From: Achromobacter insolitus
GTDB lineage: Bacteria; Pseudomonadota; Gammaproteobacteria; Burkholderiales; Burkholderiaceae_B
NCBI RefSeq assembly: GCF_002209555.1
Contig: NZ_NJIF01000004.1
Location: forward strand, 124,001-188,000
Direction: 5' to 3'
Length of the DNA stretch: 64,000 bases
Part shown: one piece after another, positions 59,709 to 64,000 of the stretch
How the letters are laid out: each line of letters opens with the position of its first letter
Numbering within the stretch: the first letter of the stretch is position 1
Notes under the pieces: generated by a model
The model's input: the letters and a program-made list of their open reading frames with translations, nothing else
Database searches by the model: none
Told to the model about the DNA's origin: nothing
Program-made: the position numbers and the translations under genes

Positions 59709-61220
59709 TCAGTTGCCGGCCACTGCGCGCGGATCGTAATCGGCAGCTGCCATGGGTTCCAAGGGATACAGCGGGCGCGCACGCCGGCGGAACTCGAACA
59801 GCGACCAATCGGAACTGGTCACCCCGGGGCTGTCGCACTCGACCAGAGCCTGGGAGATCGGGACGAATACGGGGCGACAGTACATACGCGATTTCACCAA
59901 CACGAAGCGCGCCCCGGCCGGATCCAGCCCCAGGCTTTGGAATACGCCCAGATCCCAGGGCTCGTGGGTCTGCTCGGTCAGCACGAGTTGGGCGGCGCCG
60001 ATATCCAGCACCGCGCTGCGGCCCATGCAGGCCAGCTGTCCGGTGTAGGTCGGACCCGTGATCACGTATTCGCCATTACTCAACGCGCGCACGGTGCCGC
60101 GCAAGGTAACGGGTTGCGCGGCACGGCCGATCTCGTCGATTGCCCGTTTGTTGCCGACCGGCAGTTCCACCGTGGCGCCGATGCCGGCGCGGGTCAATTC
60201 GGCGACCGCCTCGGGATCGCAATACAGGCCGGCCTGGATGCCTTCCAGGCCGGCGTCCAACGCCGCCATCAGCACGTCCAGCGTGTCGCAGGTGCCGCCG
60301 CTCATGCAGTTGTCGCCGTGGTCCAGCAGCAGAACGGGCTTGCTGGCGCCCTCGGCCAAGGCCTTGGCGCGCGCCAGCGACGCGGCCAGCGGTTCGCTGT
60401 CGTAGAAGAAGCCGTCGCGCTGCGCCCAGATCAGCGCGGCGATCTCGCCTGCCACGCGTTCCGCCTCGGCGCGGTCTCCGTCGGCGACCGCCACCACGCT
60501 GACGCAGGGATGGGGAATGTCGGCCAGGCCGAACCCCGCCAGCACCGACACGCCCAACGCGCCCTCGGCCTCGGCGCGACGCGCCGCTTCGACCGCGGCG
60601 CGCATGGCCCCTTCGGCCGTGTTGCTGCGCAGGGAATGCGACACCAACGGCAGCCGGCGCCACGCCATGACAGGCTTGCACATGCCGTCGATGCCGGCAT
60701 ACAGCAACCTGCCGGCATGCTCGCCCGTTTCGTACATATCGATGTGCGGATAGGTCTTGAAGCTGATGATGACGTCGGCGTTGTCCATCATCTTTTGCGT
60801 GACGTTGCCGTGCAGGTCCAGCGCCACCGCGATCGGCGCGCCGGGTGCTGCGATCCGCAGCCGCTCCAGCAGATCGCCCTCGCCGTCGTCGGTCGTCTCC
60901 ACCGCCATGGCGCCATGCAGGTCCAGCAGGATGACATCGCAGCCTGGCGCCGCAGCCACGATACGGTCGCATAACTCGGCGTAGGCTTGCCCGTCGACGC
61001 GGCCGCTCGGGTAGGCAGTCGCCGAGACCGGCGTAACGAGCTCGGCGCCACGCGCCTCCGTCAGGTCTATGAATGCCGACATCGCGGTGCGCTTGCCCTT
61101 GTTCTCTTCATAGGCCGCGGCATCGTAGGCCGGGCCGCCGTTGCCGAAAGCGGAGAGCGGCGTGGGCACCGGCGAGAAGGTGTTGGTCTCGTGATTCAGC
61201 CTCGCAATCAGCACTTTCAT
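59709..61220 (-). CDS. M81 family metallopeptidase (MlrC/microcystinase C-like)
   Basis: The 503-residue protein starts MKVLIARLNHETNTFSPVPT, the M81 (DUF1485) N-terminus with HETN as the metal-site start. Metal-binding residues continue in DVILLDLHGAMAVETTDDGE (about 95-114) and ALDLHGNVTQKMMDNADVI, where D and H are conserved, then THPHIDM-like FKTYPHIDMYETGEHAGR near 160. The C-terminal domain LLLDHGDNCMSGGTCDTLDV near 300 is the usual partner. No signal peptide is seen. MlrC hydrolyses linear peptides; here its neighbours (M20 amidohydrolase, ABC transporter) suggest cytosolic breakdown of an imported peptide or amide. Its ATG overlaps the M20 stop by 4 bp. Confidence 0.88.
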   Translation of the reverse strand: MKVLIARLNHETNTFSPVPTPLSAFGNGGPAYDAAAYEENKGKRTAMSAFIDLTEARGAELVTPVSATAYPSGRVDGQAYAELCDRIVAAAPGCDVILLDLHGAMAVETTDDGEGDLLERLRIAAPGAPIAVALDLHGNVTQKMMDNADVIISFKTYPHIDMYETGEHAGRLLYAGIDGMCKPVMAWRRLPLVSHSLRSNTAEGAMRAAVEAARRAEAEGALGVSVLAGFGLADIPHPCVSVVAVADGDRAEAERVAGEIAALIWAQRDGFFYDSEPLAASLARAKALAEGASKPVLLLDHGDNCMSGGTCDTLDVLMAALDAGLEGIQAGLYCDPEAVAELTRAGIGATVELPVGNKRAIDEIGRAAQPVTLRGTVRALSNGEYVITGPTYTGQLACMGRSAVLDIGAAQLVLTEQTHEPWDLGVFQSLGLDPAGARFVLVKSRMYCRPVFVPISQALVECDSPGVTSSDWSLFEFRRRARPLYPLEPMAAADYDPRAVAGN

Positions 61221-62500
61221 TGCGCGCTCCCTTGCGGAAACTGGATGCGACCGCAGCAGCGCAGCATGGCGTGCAGCAGCACGTTGCAGCCGGCCTCCAG
61301 GTGCTCGGGTTGCGCGTCCTCGATTTCATTGTGGCTGATGCCATCCTTGCATGGCACGAAGATCATGGAGGTAGGCGCCACCCGCGCCATGTAGACCGCG
61401 TCATGACCTGCGCCGCTGATTACGTCCAGAGACTCCAGGCCCAGCGTGCGCGCGCCGTCGCGGATCGCCTGCACCAGGCGGGGTTCGAAAGGCTGCGGCG
61501 GAAAATACACCACCTCCTGACTTTCGATCTGGATGCGGCCCGGCTGGGCCAGTTCGCCGCAGGCGCGCGCGAAGGCTGCGGCCATGCTGTCCAGCGTGGC
61601 GTCGTCGGCCGCGCGCAGGTCCACGGTGAGCGCCACGCGGCCCGGAATTACATTGCGCGAGTTCGGAAAGCTGTCAATGCAGCCGACCGTGCCGCGGCCG
61701 TGCGGCGCATGCTCCAACGCGATCCGGTTGACCTCCAGCACCAGCCTGGACGCAGTCAGCAAGGCGTCGCGACGCAGTTCCATGGGTGTAGGTCCGGCAT
61801 GCGCCTCCTGGCCGGTGATCGTGACGTCGTACCAGCGCTGCCCCAGGGCGCCCTGCACCGCGCCGATGGTAATGCCCCGATCCTCCAGGATGGGGCCTTG
61901 CTCGATGTGCGCCTCGAAGTAGGCGCTGACGCCAGCGGGACGGGCGGGCTCCGGACCGGCATAGCCGATGGTATTCAGCGCCTCGCCTACGCTGACGCCG
62001 TCGCGGTCCCGGGCAGCCAGCGCCGTCTCCAGCGTGAAGGCGCCGGCGTACACGCCTGAGCCCATCATCACGGGAACGAAGCGCGAGCCCTCCTCGTTGG
62101 TCCATACCACCACCTCCAGCGGCGCTTCGGTGGCGATGCCGCGCTCATGCAAGGTGCGCAGGACTTCAATGCCGGCAAGCACACCATAATTGCCGTCGAA
62201 CTTGCCGCCGGTAGGCTGGGTATCGATATGGCTACCGGTCATCACAGCGGGCAGGTCATCCCGTAGCCCCGGACGGCGCATGAAGATGTTGCCTATGGCG
62301 TCCACGCGCACGCTGCAGCCGAGCTCGCGGGCCCAGGCGCAGACCAGGTCGCGGCCCTGCCGGTCCAGGTCGCTCAGCGCCAAGCGGCACACACCGCCCT
62401 TGTCGGTGGCACCGATACGCGCCAGCTCCATCAACGAATTCCAGAGACGGCTGCCGTCGATGCGGATGCCGCTAACGGCCTCCAAAGTGTTCATTTCCAT
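61217..62500 (-). CDS. M20 family Zn-dependent amidohydrolase (N-carbamoyl-L-amino acid hydrolase/allantoate type)
   Basis: From the ATG at 62500 (AGGGA upstream) the product is 427 residues. Metal-ligand motifs are MTGSHIDTQPTGGKFDGNYG near 80 (His and Asp), TNEEGSRFVPVMMGSGVYAG near 120 (Glu pair) and MIFVPCKDGISHNEIEDAQP near 380 (final His), with a central dimerisation lid. GQEAHAGPTPMELRRDALLT near 215 is typical of the carbamoylase/allantoate subgroup. It would release an amino acid or amine from an N-carbamoyl or amide substrate. An earlier start at 62521 adds only a few residues. Confidence 0.88.
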   Translation of the reverse strand: MEMNTLEAVSGIRIDGSRLWNSLMELARIGATDKGGVCRLALSDLDRQGRDLVCAWARELGCSVRVDAIGNIFMRRPGLRDDLPAVMTGSHIDTQPTGGKFDGNYGVLAGIEVLRTLHERGIATEAPLEVVVWTNEEGSRFVPVMMGSGVYAGAFTLETALAARDRDGVSVGEALNTIGYAGPEPARPAGVSAYFEAHIEQGPILEDRGITIGAVQGALGQRWYDVTITGQEAHAGPTPMELRRDALLTASRLVLEVNRIALEHAPHGRGTVGCIDSFPNSRNVIPGRVALTVDLRAADDATLDSMAAAFARACGELAQPGRIQIESQEVVYFPPQPFEPRLVQAIRDGARTLGLESLDVISGAGHDAVYMARVAPTSMIFVPCKDGISHNEIEDAQPEHLEAGCNVLLHAMLRCCGRIQFPQGSAQ

Positions 62501-62586
62501 GGATGTTCCCTTGCGATGCATGCTTCAAGTACGGGCGCCGGCAAGCTTTCGGGCCGGTGCAGCCTGAGAGGCGTCTTGCCCAGCCC

Positions 62587-63285
62587 CTAGACGCCCACGC
62601 CCAGATAACGGTCCTTCACGTTTTCGTCGGCCACGAAGTCGGCGTTGCTGCCTTCATAGACGATGGCCCCCTGTTCGATGATGAAATGACGGTCGGCCAG
62701 TTGGGTGCACACTTCCAGGTTCTGCTCCACCAGCAAGATCGTGACGCCCGCCTGTTTGATCGACTTTATCTGCGACACGATCTCCTCGACGATCACCGGC
62801 GCCAGTCCTTCGACCGGTTCATCCAGCATCAGCACGCGCGGATGGTTCATAAGCGCGCGCCCGATCGCCAGCATCTGCTGTTCGCCGCCGGAGAGCTGGC
62901 CGCCGCCGTTCTTGCGGCGCTCTTTCAGGCGGGGAAAAATGCGGTAGATGTCCTCGAGCTGCCAGGGCGAATCGCGGCGCATGCCCAACTTCAGGTTTTC
63001 CTCGACCGTCAGCAGCTTGAAGATGCCCCGGTGCTCGGGCACCAGGCAGATTCCCATGGACGCGATCTTGTGGGCCGGCAGCCCGGCGACGTCACGGCCG
63101 CCATACCGCACCGCCCCGCCCTTGGGTGCGATCACGCCGGCGATGGTCTTGAGCGTGGTCGATTTGCCGGCGCCATTGCGCCCCAGCAGTGTCACCACCT
63201 GGCCTTGCGGCAGCTGCAGCGACACGCCTTGCAGGATGTGGCTCTTGCCGTAGTAGCTGTGTACGGCGTCAACGTGCAGGATCAT
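62587..63285 (-). CDS. livF: branched-chain-type ABC transporter ATP-binding protein LivF
   Basis: The 232-residue ATPase begins MILHVDAVHSYYGKSHILQG. Walker A is LLGRNGAGKSTTLKTIAG (about 31-48), the signature is LSGGEQQMLAIGRALM near 132, Walker B VLMLDEPVEGLAPVIV near 150 and the switch His region VEQNLEVCTQLADRHF near 190. The GYGKSxxL start and the LVPEHRGIFKLLTVEENL loop are typical of LivF. It overlaps livG by 4 bp and follows the hydrolase by 86 bp, so this importer may bring in the amide or peptide degraded by the neighbouring enzymes. Confidence 0.92.
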   Translation of the reverse strand: MILHVDAVHSYYGKSHILQGVSLQLPQGQVVTLLGRNGAGKSTTLKTIAGVIAPKGGAVRYGGRDVAGLPAHKIASMGICLVPEHRGIFKLLTVEENLKLGMRRDSPWQLEDIYRIFPRLKERRKNGGGQLSGGEQQMLAIGRALMNHPRVLMLDEPVEGLAPVIVEEIVSQIKSIKQAGVTILLVEQNLEVCTQLADRHFIIEQGAIVYEGSNADFVADENVKDRYLGVGV

Positions 63286-64000
63286 GCCCGGCCTCCCGTG
63301 ATCATGTTGCCCAGGTACGCGGCGCGGACGCGTTCGTCGTTGCGGATCGCGTGGGGCGTGCCTTCGACCAGCACGCGGCCTTGCTGCATCACCGTGATCG
63401 TGTCGGAGATGTCCATCACAATGTTCATGTTGTGCTCGATCAGCACCACCGTGTGGTCGTCGCGCAGGCTGCGGATCAAACGCTTCATTTCCTCCAGGTC
63501 GTCAACCCCCATGCCGGACGTAGGTTCATCCAGGAAGATGGCGCGCGGCTTGGCGGCCAGCGCCATGCCCACTTCCAGCCGCCGCTGCTGGCCGTGCGAC
63601 AGCGCGCCCGCCGTCACCTCGGCCAACCGCGATAAACCTAAGCGTTCCAGCGCGGCGTCGACAACCTCGCGCTGCGCCCGCGCGCCAGTGGGCGGATGCC
63701 AGCAGTCGAACGCGCCGGCGCGATGCGCGCCCTGCGCCGCCAGCCGCAGGTTTTCCCGCACCGACAGGTTGGCAAACAGGCTGGTGACCTGGAAGGAGCG
63801 CGCAATGCCACGCTGCACGCGCTGGAAATCGGCCTCCTGGGTCACGTCCTGTCCGTCGAATACGATGTTGCCCTCGCTGGTGCGCAGGGTGCCTGTCAGG
63901 ATGTGGAACAGCGTGGTCTTGCCGGCGCCGTTCGGGCCGATGACGGAATGCACGGTGCGCGGCCGCACCTGCAGGTCCACGCCATGCAGAGCCACGAATT
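63282..64000 (-). CDS. livG: branched-chain-type ABC transporter ATP-binding protein LivG, start outside window
   Basis: This ATPase runs off the right edge. The visible part reads VALHGVDLQVRPRTVHSVIG then PNGAGKTTLFHILTGTL (Walker A), a signature LSHGQQRRLEVGMAL, Walker B RAIFLDEPTSGMGVDDLEEM and the switch EHNMNIVMDISDTITV. The typical LivG insertion after Walker A and the VxEGTPHAIRNDERVRAAYL C-terminus are present. The first visible codons (FVALHGV) match an internal LivG position, so the GTG at 63995 is not the start and a few upstream codons are missing. Confidence 0.9.
   Translation of the reverse strand, partial: FVALHGVDLQVRPRTVHSVIGPNGAGKTTLFHILTGTLRTSEGNIVFDGQDVTQEADFQRVQRGIARSFQVTSLFANLSVRENLRLAAQGAHRAGAFDCWHPPTGARAQREVVDAALERLGLSRLAEVTAGALSHGQQRRLEVGMALAAKPRAIFLDEPTSGMGVDDLEEMKRLIRSLRDDHTVVLIEHNMNIVMDISDTITVMQQGRVLVEGTPHAIRNDERVRAAYLGNMITGGRA

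Noticed and set aside
1..64000. tRNA, rRNA, CRISPR, prophage, insertion sequence or integron
   Set aside because: No cloverleaf-like segment, repeat-spacer array, transposase, integrase or phage structural gene is seen anywhere in the window.

Overview
The window is GC-rich chromosomal DNA from a betaproteobacterium, most likely Alcaligenaceae (Achromobacter or Bordetella type). The evidence is gene content: three orphan Bug-type (tripartite tricarboxylate) binding proteins, an AcrAB-OprM-type efflux operon joined directly to pdxJ-acpS-nagZ-uvrC-pgsA, an AcnB aconitase, a malonate cluster, and GC-rich intergenic repeats. I see no phage, insertion sequence, CRISPR array, rRNA or tRNA.

Layout. 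1-10.7 kb (minus): an eight-gene run acrA-acrB-oprM-pdxJ-acpS-nagZ-uvrC-pgsA (pgsA cut by the left edge), several pairs overlapping by ATGA. 10.9-13.2 kb: a stand-alone winged-helix protein, a patatin-like phospholipase and a DUF4136-type lipoprotein. 13.4-16.4 kb: ModE and ModABC molybdate uptake, with a clear ModE operator over the modA promoter.

16.5-24.5 kb is the most unusual part. It is a divergent polyamine-like island: DUF350, SPFH/SHOCT, DUF4178, a tiny Ser/Gly-rich peptide and a SpeD-type pyruvoyl decarboxylase on the minus strand, facing a membrane-anchored spermidine-synthase-like protein and a Tat-exported FAD amine oxidase on the plus strand. The two sides start from a mirror-symmetric promoter. 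The small peptide gene appears to carry a 2-nt frame disruption.

24.5-35.5 kb: an ABC importer (ATPase, permease and, beyond a terminator, the binding protein), an aldo/keto reductase, and a malonate cluster (GntR regulator, malonyl-CoA decarboxylase, enoyl-CoA hydratase, malonyl-CoA synthetase, Bug receptor). 35.5-50.3 kb: two parallel acyl-CoA catabolic modules, each with a Bug receptor, a large/small acyl-CoA dehydrogenase pair, an enoyl-CoA hydratase and a CoA-activating enzyme. One adjoins an IclR gene and the other a LysR gene. The LysR-side module has two GATAC-N7-GTATC sites in a mirror-image divergent promoter and a near copy in front of the LysR gene.

50.4-57.2 kb: a CBS-domain protein, a TauE/SafE permease, two uncharacterised membrane-anchored proteins (one with a zinc ribbon), acnB with its own operator, promoter and terminator, and a lysozyme-like lipoprotein. 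57.2-64 kb (minus): a TonB-dependent siderophore receptor with a Fur-like box, an M81 (MlrC-like) metallopeptidase, an M20 amidohydrolase, and the LivF and LivG ATPases of a branched-chain-type ABC importer, LivG being cut by the right edge. Functions are assigned from protein motifs read by eye; no database search was run.
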